Source of the DNA: JAEUMG01 sp963805405
Lineage (GTDB): Bacteria; Pseudomonadota; Alphaproteobacteria; Rhizobiales; Aestuariivirgaceae
Length of the DNA stretch: 64,000 nt
Assembly (NCBI GenBank): GCA_963805405.1
Contig: CAWDUC010000015.1
Location: forward strand, 56,763-120,762
Direction: 5' to 3'
The translations under genes and the position numbers were made by a program. Each line of letters opens with the position of its first letter. Positions within the stretch are counted from its first letter, which is position 1. Below the pieces are notes generated by a model. That model was given only the letters and a program-made list of their open reading frames with translations, searched no databases and had not been told where the DNA came from. This document shows, one piece after another, positions 19,299-27,724 of this stretch.

Positions 19299-20165
19299 AT
19301 GATGAAGAGCCTTTTTTCAGCGCTCCTGGCCTTACCCTTTCTGTTGAGCGTTCCCGCCTTTGCGCTGCCCGGCAAGATCGCCGTCGTCCAGTATCATCCC
19401 GCCTTTGGCAAAACCGAAACCAACATAGCCCGCCTCACCACCTATGCCGAAGAAGCGGCGAAGAGCGGTGCCAATCTCGTGCTTTTTCCGGAAGGCGCGA
19501 TATTCGGCTATGACGACGGCGCCGAAGTATGGTGCCGGCCGGGCATGAACAGCTTCAAGACCGACGATGGCGGTACTCGCGCCTGTCGCGACGTGAGCGA
19601 GGTCGCCGAGATGGTGCCCTTCGATTCCACGACGCAGTACTGGCGAAATTTTGCGATGCAGAAGGGTATCTACGTCCTCTTCAACATCATCGAGGTCAGC
19701 GATGATGATTATTACAACACGCTTGTAGCCCTCGATCCTGACGGCAACGTTGTTCCCTACCGCAAGCGCATCCTCTTCGAGACCGAGTATCCTTACGCAA
19801 GTGCCGGCGATGATTCCGTGCTTCTCGAAACGCCGTTCGGTAAATTTGGCCTGATGATCTGCATCGATGGTTTCGAGACTAACGCGCAGGACGCGCTCGA
19901 TCGCGGATTTTACAGCGACTACAAGGCCGCCGGCGCCGATGCGATCCTGATCCCGATGAACTGGGATACTTACGACGCAACGAACGAATTCGCTGCGCAA
20001 TCAATCTTCAGCGACCGTGCCAAGCGCTTCGGGATCGATATTTTCGCAAGCGATGCCTATGACGGCACCGCACGATACTTTGCGGGCGGCGGTCCACGCG
20101 ACCGCGGCGGCTTGCCGGCGGCCGTCAACAGCGAAGGCGTTTCCTATCACACCGTGAACTATTGA
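19299..20165 (+). CDS. Exported carbon-nitrogen hydrolase (nitrilase superfamily)
   Basis: A 288-residue protein with an N-terminal signal peptide (SLFSALLALPFLLSVPAFA) followed by a nitrilase fold. The catalytic triad is visible: Glu65 in LFPEGAIFGY, Lys156 in PYRKRILF and Cys188 in LMICIDGFE. The superfamily hydrolyses nitriles, amides or N-carbamoyl compounds. A periplasmic member is less common and recalls biotinidase/vanin-like or amidase-type enzymes; the substrate is unknown. Starts at 19299 and 19302 are both possible. The ankyrin gene begins 35 bases after the stop. Confidence 0.83.
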   Translation: MMKSLFSALLALPFLLSVPAFALPGKIAVVQYHPAFGKTETNIARLTTYAEEAAKSGANLVLFPEGAIFGYDDGAEVWCRPGMNSFKTDDGGTRACRDVSEVAEMVPFDSTTQYWRNFAMQKGIYVLFNIIEVSDDDYYNTLVALDPDGNVVPYRKRILFETEYPYASAGDDSVLLETPFGKFGLMICIDGFETNAQDALDRGFYSDYKAAGADAILIPMNWDTYDATNEFAAQSIFSDRAKRFGIDIFASDAYDGTARYFAGGGPRDRGGLPAAVNSEGVSYHTVNY

Positions 20166-20200
20166 GGGTTCGCAAGAATGGCGCGATAATTGATCCCGCC

Positions 20201-20938
20201 ATGGCTCTTCGTCGCGTAATCATAATTGCGCTTTCGCTCGGTGCGCTGAGTGCCGGCCCAATTCACGCTGCGGACCTCGCCGACGCGGTGCTCGCCGGCG
20301 ACAGTTCCGGTGTCTCCACACTGATCGCCAGCGGTGCATTGCCGGACCAGAGGACCGCGAAGGGCTTGCCGCTGCACCTCGCGATCGAGCGCGGCGATGT
20401 CGCAGTCACTGCGGCCTTGTTGCGCGGCGGCGCCAATGTCGAGGGCGTCGGAGAGCCGGTCGGCGCTCACCCGCTTCATCTGGCCGCCCTCAAAAACGAT
20501 ATCGCGATTTCGGTTCTGCTGATCAAGCATGGTGCGCGGACCGAGGCGCACGACGCCAAGGGACGGACGCCCGCCATGGTGGCGGCCGAGGTCGGCAGCG
20601 CCCAAGCGCTTGCCATTCTTTTTGACAATGGTGCCAATGTCGATGCGATCAACCCCGCAACCGGTGATACTGCCTTGGGCTATGCCGTTGCCGCCAACCG
20701 GATCGAGTGCGCGAAAGTTCTGATCGAGGAGGGCGCCGACCTCAACCTGCCCAACCGCACGAGCGGCCAAACGCCGATATTCTACGCTGCTCGTGGCGGT
20801 ATGGCCGACATGGTCGAACTGCTGGTCGACGGCGGAGCTGATTTGAACGTGCGCGACGTGCATGGCCGATCGGTTCGCCAAGCCACAACCGACCAGGAGA
20901 TGACGGCCATCCTCCAACAACTTGGTGTTGTGGAGTAG
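20201..20938 (+). CDS. Exported ankyrin-repeat protein
   Basis: A 245-residue protein. The ATG at 20201 begins a signal peptide (VIIIALSLGALSAGPIHA). It is followed by about six ankyrin repeats with the usual TPLH/A, LLxxGA and N/D turns, for example AKGLPLHLAIERGDVAVTAALL, KGRTPAMVAAEVGSAQALAIL and GQTPIFYAARGGMADMVELL. Ankyrin arrays bind other proteins, so this may be an inhibitor or partner of an exported enzyme. Its close position after the nitrilase-like gene, with both products exported, suggests they work together, but that is inference. Confidence 0.85.
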   Translation: MALRRVIIIALSLGALSAGPIHAADLADAVLAGDSSGVSTLIASGALPDQRTAKGLPLHLAIERGDVAVTAALLRGGANVEGVGEPVGAHPLHLAALKNDIAISVLLIKHGARTEAHDAKGRTPAMVAAEVGSAQALAILFDNGANVDAINPATGDTALGYAVAANRIECAKVLIEEGADLNLPNRTSGQTPIFYAARGGMADMVELLVDGGADLNVRDVHGRSVRQATTDQEMTAILQQLGVVE

Positions 20939-21205
20939 CATCCGAAAGTTTGGGCTTTTGAAAACGTTTGTACACGGAGTAAATTTGTGCCGTAGAGATT
21001 TTCGCAACGATTCCGGCAGCGCCGTCAATGACTTAGGATTAATACGAAAATACAGGAAGAAAACGCTTGACCGAGTGCGCAGCTGTTTGTATGTTTTTGG
21101 TCATGCTTCCATAGAACCCATAGAAATCAACGGTTTTTGAAGCGCCCGCGGCCTAACGCCGACTCCTGACGGCAACCGCCGTTCTCACTCGCGAAAGTCC
21201 ACGAC

Positions 21206-23716
21206 ATGATACTTGCCGATGCTCATGGGCACGCAGGCGATGGCCGCTGTCCGACTTCTGCGCACGTCCTCGCCACCGCGCTGGCGGGCATCTGGCGGCT
21301 GCCAGGCATAAGCGCTGAAATGTCGGATGTCGGCGCCCCGCTGCCGCCGCGAACATCATTGGACTTGCCGCCGCAAATCTGCATAGCTTCGCCGGCCGGG
21401 GAGCGAGAGGGGATACTGGACGCCAAGCCACATAACGCGGGCCGGTTGAAGCCGCAATTTGCGGCGATCGGCCTGATCCTGCTTTTGCTTGCATGTCTTG
21501 CGGCAGGTGCCGGTTATCTTTTCTGGAAGAATTACCAGGACGTCCGCGAGCAACTCGCGGTGCGGGCTGATTCCGGGTCGCAAGTCGTATCCGCGCATGT
21601 CGGCTGGGCATTGGAGACGGTGCGGCAGATCCTCCAGCGCGCAGACGAGTTGCTGGGGCCTGATCTCAGCATGCCTTCGCCCGACGCCGGGGACAAGCTG
21701 GCACTGTCGGTCGCAGCGCTTCCCGGCTCGGTGAAGGTCTATGTCGTAGATGCCGATGGCAAGACGCGGCTTACGACCGATGCGCAGTTCAAGCCGATCG
21801 ATGTGCGCGATCGCGAATATTTTCAAGCTGTGGCGAAAGGCGCGGCCTGGCATGTGACGCCGCTTCTGGTCAGCCGCCTCAACGGCGAACAGATATTCGT
21901 CATCAGCCGGAGGATCGAAAGGCGGGGAACCTTTGCCGGCGCTGCGATCCTCTCTTTCAATTCCGATTTCATGAAGGAGATCTGGCGGACGCTCAATCTC
22001 GACGAAAAATCGACGGTAAGCCTGATTCGCGATGACGGCCAGCTCGTATCGCGATTCCCCCTGCCTGAAGGGCCACTCGATCTCAGCAAGTATGTTCTGT
22101 TTACGGAATATCTGCCGAAGGCGCCGAGCGGTGTCTATGACGCGGTTTCGCCGGCCGACGGCGAGAGCCGCGTCGTATCCTATCGCCGTGTGCCCGGCAC
22201 AAACCTGGTCGCGCTCGCCTCGCTCAGCACCGGGCCGGTGCTGAGTGCGGTTCGCAGCAATGCCTCATGGGCCCTGGCGCTGGCCGTTCCAGCGATTGTC
22301 GGCCTGTTTGCGCTTGCCTACTGGACCTTCGCCCTGTTGCGGCGCGATGCGCGCGAGCGTGAAGTCGAGTCGCAGTTCCACAATCTTGCCGAGGCGATGC
22401 CCAATCACGTGTGGACCGCACAGCCCGACGGCAAGCTCGATTGGTTCAATTCGCGCGTTTACGAATTTACCGGAGCTGGTCCGGGTTCTCTCGACGACGG
22501 CCGCTGGGCCGAGGTCGTGCATCCGGACGACCTGAGCGAGACCGGACGTCGTTGGGCCTCGGCTGTCGCCGGCGGAAAGGCATACGAGATCGAGTTCCGC
22601 CTGAGGCGCGAGGACGGGACTTACCGCTGGCATATCGCCCGCGCCGTTCCGATCAGGGATGACGAGGGAAAGATCAAACAGTGGATCGGCACCAATACCG
22701 AAATTGATGACCAGAAACGCACCGAACAGGCGCTGGCCGATAGCGAGCGCCGCTTCCGTCTTTCGCAAAGTGCAGCGCGCATCGCCTCGCTCGAGGTTGA
22801 TATACAAAGCGGCCAGGTTTTCGGCTCTGAACGCTTCTGGGAGATCTGGGGGCTGCCACGCCAAGACAACGTGCCGATCAGCGTTCTCGAGGAAATCGTT
22901 ATCCCCGAGGACCGGCATATACGATCGAATGCCGATACGCGAAGGTCGGGGACCGCCTCGCCCGCCGTCGAGTATCGCATCCGGCGGCCCGATAACGGCG
23001 CGGTGCGTTGGCTTTCGCGCCATGTCGAATTCGCCCATGACGCCGCCGGCAACCCGGTGAAGATGTACGGCGTGATCCAGGACATCACCGAGCAGAAGGA
23101 AGCGCAGACCCGCCAGCAGGTGCTTGCCCATGAGCTGGCGCACCGCATCAAGAATCTTCTCGCCATGATTGCAGCGATTGCCTCGCAGACCTTGCGCACC
23201 GGAACGCTCGAGGCCGCCCGCGATGCCTTCCTCGAACGTATCCGCGCGCTCGGCAACGCGCATGACGTGCTGCTCCAGACGCAATGGGCAAGTGCGTCGA
23301 TCCTTGAAGTACTCAGGAATGCGACCGCGCATCTGCCGGAAGGCCGCGTTGGATTCGAAGGCGAGGACGTGGCTCTCGAGCCGCGCAAGGCACTTTCGCT
23401 GGCGCTCGCCGTCAACGAGCTTGCGACCAACGCGCTGAAATATGGCGCGCTCTCGACCTCTGACGGCATGGTGACGGTGAAGTGGTCGCTGGGCGTTCTC
23501 GATGGCGATGGTGCGACGCCGTTTCACTGGGCATGGCAGGAATCCGACGGGCCCGCCGTCGAACCGCCGGAGCGGCGCGGTTTCGGCACGTTCCTGATCG
23601 ACCGGGTTCTGGCTGCGGATTTCGACGGCACCGTTAAAATCGATTACCGCCCGGACGGGCTGATCGTGATGCTCGACGGCATCCTGAAGCCAATAGTCGA
23701 ACCGGCCGGGGCCTAG
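21206..23716 (+). CDS. Membrane sensor histidine kinase, HWE type, with double PAS
   Basis: In order: membrane helix FAAIGLILLLLACLAAGAGYLFW, an extracytoplasmic sensor region of about 250 residues (dCache-like: VKVYVVDADGKTRLTTD, REYFQAVAKG), helix ALALAVPAIVGLFALAYWTFALL, PAS1 (AEAMPNHVWTAQPDGKLDWFN, WIGTNTEIDDQ), PAS2 (RFRLSQSAARIASLEVD, YGVIQDITEQK) and a C-terminal kinase. The phospho-acceptor His is in LAHELAHRIKNLLAMI near residue 640, the N box is LAVNELATNALKYGALS, and the catalytic end is RRGFGTFLIDRVL, matching the HWE/HisKA_2 family rather than classical HisKA. The true start is uncertain; 21320 is an alternative ATG. No response regulator gene is adjacent. Confidence 0.85.
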   Translation: MILADAHGHAGDGRCPTSAHVLATALAGIWRLPGISAEMSDVGAPLPPRTSLDLPPQICIASPAGEREGILDAKPHNAGRLKPQFAAIGLILLLLACLAAGAGYLFWKNYQDVREQLAVRADSGSQVVSAHVGWALETVRQILQRADELLGPDLSMPSPDAGDKLALSVAALPGSVKVYVVDADGKTRLTTDAQFKPIDVRDREYFQAVAKGAAWHVTPLLVSRLNGEQIFVISRRIERRGTFAGAAILSFNSDFMKEIWRTLNLDEKSTVSLIRDDGQLVSRFPLPEGPLDLSKYVLFTEYLPKAPSGVYDAVSPADGESRVVSYRRVPGTNLVALASLSTGPVLSAVRSNASWALALAVPAIVGLFALAYWTFALLRRDAREREVESQFHNLAEAMPNHVWTAQPDGKLDWFNSRVYEFTGAGPGSLDDGRWAEVVHPDDLSETGRRWASAVAGGKAYEIEFRLRREDGTYRWHIARAVPIRDDEGKIKQWIGTNTEIDDQKRTEQALADSERRFRLSQSAARIASLEVDIQSGQVFGSERFWEIWGLPRQDNVPISVLEEIVIPEDRHIRSNADTRRSGTASPAVEYRIRRPDNGAVRWLSRHVEFAHDAAGNPVKMYGVIQDITEQKEAQTRQQVLAHELAHRIKNLLAMIAAIASQTLRTGTLEAARDAFLERIRALGNAHDVLLQTQWASASILEVLRNATAHLPEGRVGFEGEDVALEPRKALSLALAVNELATNALKYGALSTSDGMVTVKWSLGVLDGDGATPFHWAWQESDGPAVEPPERRGFGTFLIDRVLAADFDGTVKIDYRPDGLIVMLDGILKPIVEPAGA

Positions 23717-23750
23717 CGCAATCGGTGCCTGCCGGATCTGATGGTCTTTT

Positions 23751-23778
23751 CTTGCTATATTCGTTGGTATATATCGAG
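23751..23778. promoter_or_regulatory. ModE-box-like palindrome upstream of modABC
   Basis: CTTGCTATATTC, four bases, then GTATATATCGAG form a 28-bp imperfect palindrome: the left arm matches the reverse complement of the right arm at 9 of 12 positions. The TATAT/ATATA arms resemble known ModE (molybdate-dependent repressor) boxes. It is 50 bases upstream of the modA ATG, and the operon encodes a ModE-type DNA-binding protein. This supports molybdate-dependent repression, but binding was not tested. Confidence 0.65.
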
Positions 23779-23827
23779 CCACCGGCGCCCTGGCGAGGCG
23801 CGCGAGCAAGCAAAGCAGGGAGTTGTC

Positions 23828-24634
23828 ATGTTAACGCGCAGAAGCTTTACGAAGGTCCTCGCGGCCGCGGCTATCGCCGTTGTCGGATGGAGCGCCATCC
23901 CACTCAGGCCGGCGCTGGCCGCCGACACGATCATTGTCTTTGCGGCGGCGAGCCTCAAAAACGCGCTCGACAATGTGAACGCCGCCTGGAAGGCCGAGAC
24001 CGGCAAGGAAGCGACGATCTCCTATGCCGCGAGTTCAGCGCTCGCCAAGCAGATCGAAAGCGCCGCGCCAGCCGATATCTTCATCTCGGCCGACCTCCAG
24101 TGGATGAAGTATCTGTCCGACAAGAAGCTCATCAAGGCCGGCAGCGAAGTCGAACTGCTCGGCAACCGCATCGTTCTCATTGCGCCCAAGGACTCGAAGG
24201 CTGAGACGACGATCGCGCCTGGTTTCGATCTTGCGGCATTGATTGGCGACGGCAAGCTTGCCATGGCCGATGTCAAGGCAGTACCGGCCGGCAAGTACGG
24301 CAAGGCGGCGCTCGAAAAGCTCGGAGTTTGGGCTGCGGTCGAGGGCAAGGTCGCCCAGGCAGAGAACGTGCGCGCCGCGCTGAAACTGGTGGCGATTGGC
24401 GAAGCCGCGCTGGGCATCGTGTACCAGACCGATGCCAATGCCGAGCCGGGCGTGAAGGTGATCGGCACCTTCCCGTCCGATACGCATGAACCGATCGTCT
24501 ATCCGATCGGCATCACCACGGAATCGAAGAATGCCGATGCCGAGGCCTTCGTGAAATTCGTGCAATCGGCCAAGGCAAAGTCGCTCTTCGAAGAACAGGG
24601 CTTCACCTTCCTGGTTGCACCTGTCTCCAACTGA
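23828..24634 (+). CDS. modA: Molybdate ABC transporter substrate-binding protein
   Basis: Periplasmic molybdate receptor of 268 residues. The ATG at 23828 follows AGGGAG; residues 5-31 form a Tat-like signal (RRSFTKVLAAAAIAVVGW and ALAADTI), with the RRSFT twin-arginine motif. The mature protein has IIVFAAASLKNALDN, SYAASSALAKQIESAAPADIFISAD, the phosphate-like loop region and PAGKYGKAALEKLGVW, all standard for ModA. First gene of a complete mod operon behind a ModE-like box. Frame intact. Confidence 0.92.
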   Translation: MLTRRSFTKVLAAAAIAVVGWSAIPLRPALAADTIIVFAAASLKNALDNVNAAWKAETGKEATISYAASSALAKQIESAAPADIFISADLQWMKYLSDKKLIKAGSEVELLGNRIVLIAPKDSKAETTIAPGFDLAALIGDGKLAMADVKAVPAGKYGKAALEKLGVWAAVEGKVAQAENVRAALKLVAIGEAALGIVYQTDANAEPGVKVIGTFPSDTHEPIVYPIGITTESKNADAEAFVKFVQSAKAKSLFEEQGFTFLVAPVSN

Positions 24635-24636
24635 AC

Positions 24637-25338
24637 ATGGAGTGGTTGAAGCTCAGTCCTGAAGAATGGATGGCGGTCCATCTGAGCCTCAAAGTTTCGT
24701 TTTGGGCCATGGTGGCGAGCTTGCCACCTGGCATCTTCATTGCCTACATCCTGGCGCGTGGACGGTTCTGGGGGAGATCGCTCCTCAACGGGATCGTCCA
24801 CTTGCCATTGGTCCTGCCGCCGGTCGTCACCGGCTACCTGTTGCTTCTGACCTTCGGACGCAAAGCGCCGGTGGGGGCTTTCCTTGCCGATAATTTCGGG
24901 ATTGTTTTTTCCTTTCGCTGGACGGGCGCGGCCCTTGCCTGCGCGGTCATGGCGTTTCCCTTGATGGTGCGCGCGATAAGGCTCTCGCTCGAAGCCATCG
25001 ACCGCAAGCTCGAGGCCGCGGCCGGAACACTTGGCGCGCATCCGCTATGGGTCTTTGCCACGATCACACTGCCACTGGCTTTGCCGGGCATCATCGCCGG
25101 CATGATCCTCGCCTTCGCAAAAGCCATGGGCGAATTCGGCGCCACCATTACCTTCGTCTCGAATATTCCGGGCGAGACGCAGACGCTGCCTTCGGCGATC
25201 TATACATTCACGCAGGTGCCGGGCGGCGATTCCGGCGCCATGCGGCTGACCTTGATTTCGATCGTCATCTCGCTCTGTGCACTCCTCGCCTCGGAAGTGC
25301 TGGCCCGACGCGTCAGCCGCAGGATCGAGATCGAATGA
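24637..25338 (+). CDS. modB: Molybdate ABC transporter permease
   Basis: Membrane subunit of 233 residues beginning two bases after the modA stop. Helices include ALKVSFWAMVASLPPGIFIAYIL-type segments, PLVLPPVVTGYLLLLTFG, AAGTLGAHPLWVFATITLPLALPGIIAGMILAFAKAMGEFGATITFVSNIPGETQT (the EAA loop and the ModB-typical FGATITFV run), and QVPGGDSGAMRLTLIS. It forms the channel that passes molybdate from ModA. The stop overlaps the modC start (ATGA). Confidence 0.92.
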   Translation: MEWLKLSPEEWMAVHLSLKVSFWAMVASLPPGIFIAYILARGRFWGRSLLNGIVHLPLVLPPVVTGYLLLLTFGRKAPVGAFLADNFGIVFSFRWTGAALACAVMAFPLMVRAIRLSLEAIDRKLEAAAGTLGAHPLWVFATITLPLALPGIIAGMILAFAKAMGEFGATITFVSNIPGETQTLPSAIYTFTQVPGGDSGAMRLTLISIVISLCALLASEVLARRVSRRIEIE

Positions 25339-26501
25339 CGATCGAGGTCAAAATCGAAAGCCGGCTCGGGAGCTTCGATCTCGACGTGGATTTCGTTGCG
25401 GAGGGCCTGCTCACGGCACTCTTCGGCGCCTCGGGTTCGGGAAAGACATCGGTCGTCAATGCCATTGCCGGCATGATCAAGCCAACTCTGGCGAGGATCG
25501 TGGTCGATGGTCGCGTGCTGGTCGATACGGATCGTGGCGTATTCGTGCCGCGCCATCGCCGCCGCATCGGCTATGTGTTCCAGGAGCCAAGATTGTTTCC
25601 GCATTTGAGTGTCCGGCAGAACCTCAAATATGGCCTGTGGTTCACGCCTATCGGCGAGCGCAAGGCCGATTTCTCGCGCATCGTCGAACTGCTCGGCATC
25701 GGAGGCCTGCTTGATCGCCGACCCAATCATTTGTCAGGCGGCGAGAAGCAGCGCGTCGCAATCGGCCGCGCCTTGCTGACCAGTCCGCAATTGCTCCTGA
25801 TGGATGAGCCGCTGGCCTCGCTCGATCACGCCCGCAAGCTCGAAATCCTTCCCTATATCGAGCGCCTGCGCGATGAGAGCCGCGTGCCGATCATCTATGT
25901 GAGTCACGCGATCTCCGAAGTCACGCGGCTCGCAACCGACATCGTCGTCATGTCGCATGGCCGCTCGGTGGAATGGGGCCCGGCTGAAAGCGTCATGCAG
26001 CGCCTCGATGTCCTGCCGGATGAGGAGAAGGACGAGGCCGGCGCGATCGTCGATGCCCAGCTTGTGGCCTATGATGAGAGTTACGACATGTCGCTGTTGC
26101 ATTCGTCGGCGGGAGCGTTTCGCATCCCAGGGTGCCTGGGCGACAAGGGGACGCGGATCAGGCTCAGGCTCAAGGCGCGCGATGTCATGCTCGCCACCGA
26201 GAGGCCGCGCGGCCTGAGTGCGCTCAATGTGCTCGAAGGCATCGTGTCGGGCATCGGCGAGCGCGCGGGACCGCAGGTCGAGGTCAGGATCGACTGCCAT
26301 GACACGCCGATCATTGCGCGGATCACGCGACAATCCCTCGATGCACTCGGCTTGCGGACTGGCGTTCCGTGTTTTGCGATCGTCAAGTCGGTCATGCTCG
26401 AAGGTGCCGGCCGGACCGCGCCGCAGCCCGCGAAGAATTCGGAATACGCGAGCGGCCTTACTGGCAACAAAGCGCCGCCGCATATGATAGAGACGAACTA
26501 G
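25335..26501 (+). CDS. modC: Molybdate ABC transporter ATP-binding protein
   Basis: ATPase of 388 residues with a TOBE-like C-terminus. Motifs: Walker A LFGASGSGKTSVVNAI, Q-loop IGYVFQEPRLFPHLSV (ModC-typical), signature LSGGEKQRVAIGRALL, Walker B LLLMDEPLASLD and IIYVSHAISEVTRLA. The C-terminal part (RLKARDVMLATERPRGLSALNVLEGIV) is a TOBE/MOP domain that binds molybdate. The ATG at 25335 overlaps modB. The tail beyond about residue 355 is longer than usual and not recognised. Confidence 0.92.
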   Translation: MTIEVKIESRLGSFDLDVDFVAEGLLTALFGASGSGKTSVVNAIAGMIKPTLARIVVDGRVLVDTDRGVFVPRHRRRIGYVFQEPRLFPHLSVRQNLKYGLWFTPIGERKADFSRIVELLGIGGLLDRRPNHLSGGEKQRVAIGRALLTSPQLLLMDEPLASLDHARKLEILPYIERLRDESRVPIIYVSHAISEVTRLATDIVVMSHGRSVEWGPAESVMQRLDVLPDEEKDEAGAIVDAQLVAYDESYDMSLLHSSAGAFRIPGCLGDKGTRIRLRLKARDVMLATERPRGLSALNVLEGIVSGIGERAGPQVEVRIDCHDTPIIARITRQSLDALGLRTGVPCFAIVKSVMLEGAGRTAPQPAKNSEYASGLTGNKAPPHMIETN

Positions 26502-26514
26502 CCTGGAGACGACG

Positions 26515-26874
26515 ATGCCATCACTCAGCTTGCGCATAGATTTCGATCCCGACGGGCGGCTCGGCCCCGGCAAGGTCACGCTGCTCGAGAAGATCGCAGA
26601 TTCGGGCTCGATTTCGGCGGCCGCGCGAGCGATGAACATGTCCTACAAGCATGCCTGGGACCTGATCGAGGAGATGAATGTTCTGTTCGGCAAGAACCTG
26701 ATTTCCACACAGACGGGAGGCAAGGATGGCGGGGGCGCGCAACTGACCGCCATGGGCAAGGCCGTGGTCACGCGGTTCCGGGCAATCGAACAAGCTGCCG
26801 CGCGGGCCGCCAAGGCGCAAATGGAAGCGCTCCAGGCGGAGATCGCCGCACTTCCCGCCAATCAGGGGCCGTGA
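26515..26874 (+). CDS. ModE-like winged-helix regulator lacking the molybdate-binding domain
   Basis: A 119-residue protein that is only the DNA-binding part of ModE: LRIDFDPDGRLGPGKVTLLEKIADSGSISAAARAMNMSYKHAWDLIEEMNVLFG is the LysR-like winged helix of ModE, with the wing at STQTGGKDGGGAQLTAMG. The di-MOP domain that senses molybdate in full-length ModE (about 260 residues) is absent. It starts 13 bases after modC, so it is the fourth gene of the operon. It may act as a constitutive regulator of modABC or take its signal from another protein such as ModC. Confidence 0.82.
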   Translation: MPSLSLRIDFDPDGRLGPGKVTLLEKIADSGSISAAARAMNMSYKHAWDLIEEMNVLFGKNLISTQTGGKDGGGAQLTAMGKAVVTRFRAIEQAAARAAKAQMEALQAEIAALPANQGP

Positions 26875-27040
26875 GCCCACCACCAATTTGTCGCAATTTG
26901 GCAGTTGCTGGCGCCGGTTACTGCCTCCTGCAATAGACCAACCATTGCTGCTAAGAGGGGAATCGGGCTTTTCGATTGACCTGCTTCGGGAACAATCGCC
27001 GAGCTCAAGCCATTCTTTGAGATCACTAAAGGATATACCC

Positions 27041-27523
27041 ATGAATGCCTGGAAAACTGGACTAGCCGCCCTTGCCCTGATCGCCGTCTCGACGGCTGGA
27101 GCGGCACCGACCTTCGCTAAATCCGGCGTGCGAGTCGGCTCCCTGAACTGTGTGGTTGAGGGCGGTGTAGGCCTCATCCTCGGCTCGAAGAAGAGCATGG
27201 TTTGCAGCTTCAAGCCGGCCAATGGCGGCACCGAAAAGTATAAGGGTTCGATCACCCGGCTGGGCGTCGATATCGGCGTCACCGGCAAGGCCTATATGAC
27301 CTGGGCCGTTTTCGCCCCGGGCAAGCTTAAGCGCGGCTCGCTCGCCGGCGATTACGGTGGCGCGGGCGCGGAAGCAACCATCGGCGTCGGACTTGGTGCC
27401 AACGTCCTGGTTGGCGGGTTTAAGAAGTCGGTAGCGTTGCAGCCCTTGAGTGTTCAGGGCCAGACCGGCCTTAACGTTGCGGCTGGTGTCGCCGGCCTTA
27501 AGCTTCGTTACACCGGCAATTAA
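27041..27523 (+). CDS. DUF992 family exported protein
   Basis: A 160-residue protein with a signal peptide (WKTGLAALALIAVSTAGAAPTFA) and a DUF992 core: VRVGSLNCVVEGGVGLILGSKKSMVCSFKPANGG (two cysteines), KYKGSITRLGVDIGVT and AGAEATIGVGLGANVLVGG. DUF992 proteins are small periplasmic or outer-membrane beta proteins of Rhizobiales with unknown function. The ATG at 27041 has AAGGA upstream. A strong terminator follows (27544-27577), so this gene ends a transcript. Confidence 0.82.
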   Translation: MNAWKTGLAALALIAVSTAGAAPTFAKSGVRVGSLNCVVEGGVGLILGSKKSMVCSFKPANGGTEKYKGSITRLGVDIGVTGKAYMTWAVFAPGKLKRGSLAGDYGGAGAEATIGVGLGANVLVGGFKKSVALQPLSVQGQTGLNVAAGVAGLKLRYTGN

Positions 27524-27543
27524 TTAACGAGTGTGTTTCGAGG

Positions 27544-27577
27544 ATGCCGCCGTCGCCTCGCGCCGGCGGCATTTTCA
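27544..27577 (+). terminator. Intrinsic terminator after the DUF992 gene
   Basis: ATGCCGCCG at 27544-27552 pairs with CGGCGGCAT at 27564-27572, a 9-bp GC-rich stem with an 11-base loop, followed by TTTTC. It sits 20 bases after the DUF992 stop and fits a factor-independent terminator on the plus strand. Confidence 0.8.
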
Positions 27578-27724
27578 CTTGAAGCCTTTGCTTGCTCTTG
27601 TGGCCTCGCTGGGGCAAAAGGGCGTCGCGGGAAGTTGCCTATCCCATCCGTGACGATTGGGCGGCGAAGTTATTTGCCACGCTGGACCGGCGCACCCGCA
27701 TGCTGATGAACGGGAAGTGCCGCA

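Noticed and set aside
20939..21205. Possible small gene or RNA between the ankyrin and HWE kinase genes
   Set aside because: No open frame with a ribosome site and no clear stem-loop or terminator was found in this 267-base gap.
22265..23809. 514-codon minus-strand open frame opposite the HWE kinase
   Set aside because: Antisense shadow of a strongly conserved kinase; no start context and unnatural composition.
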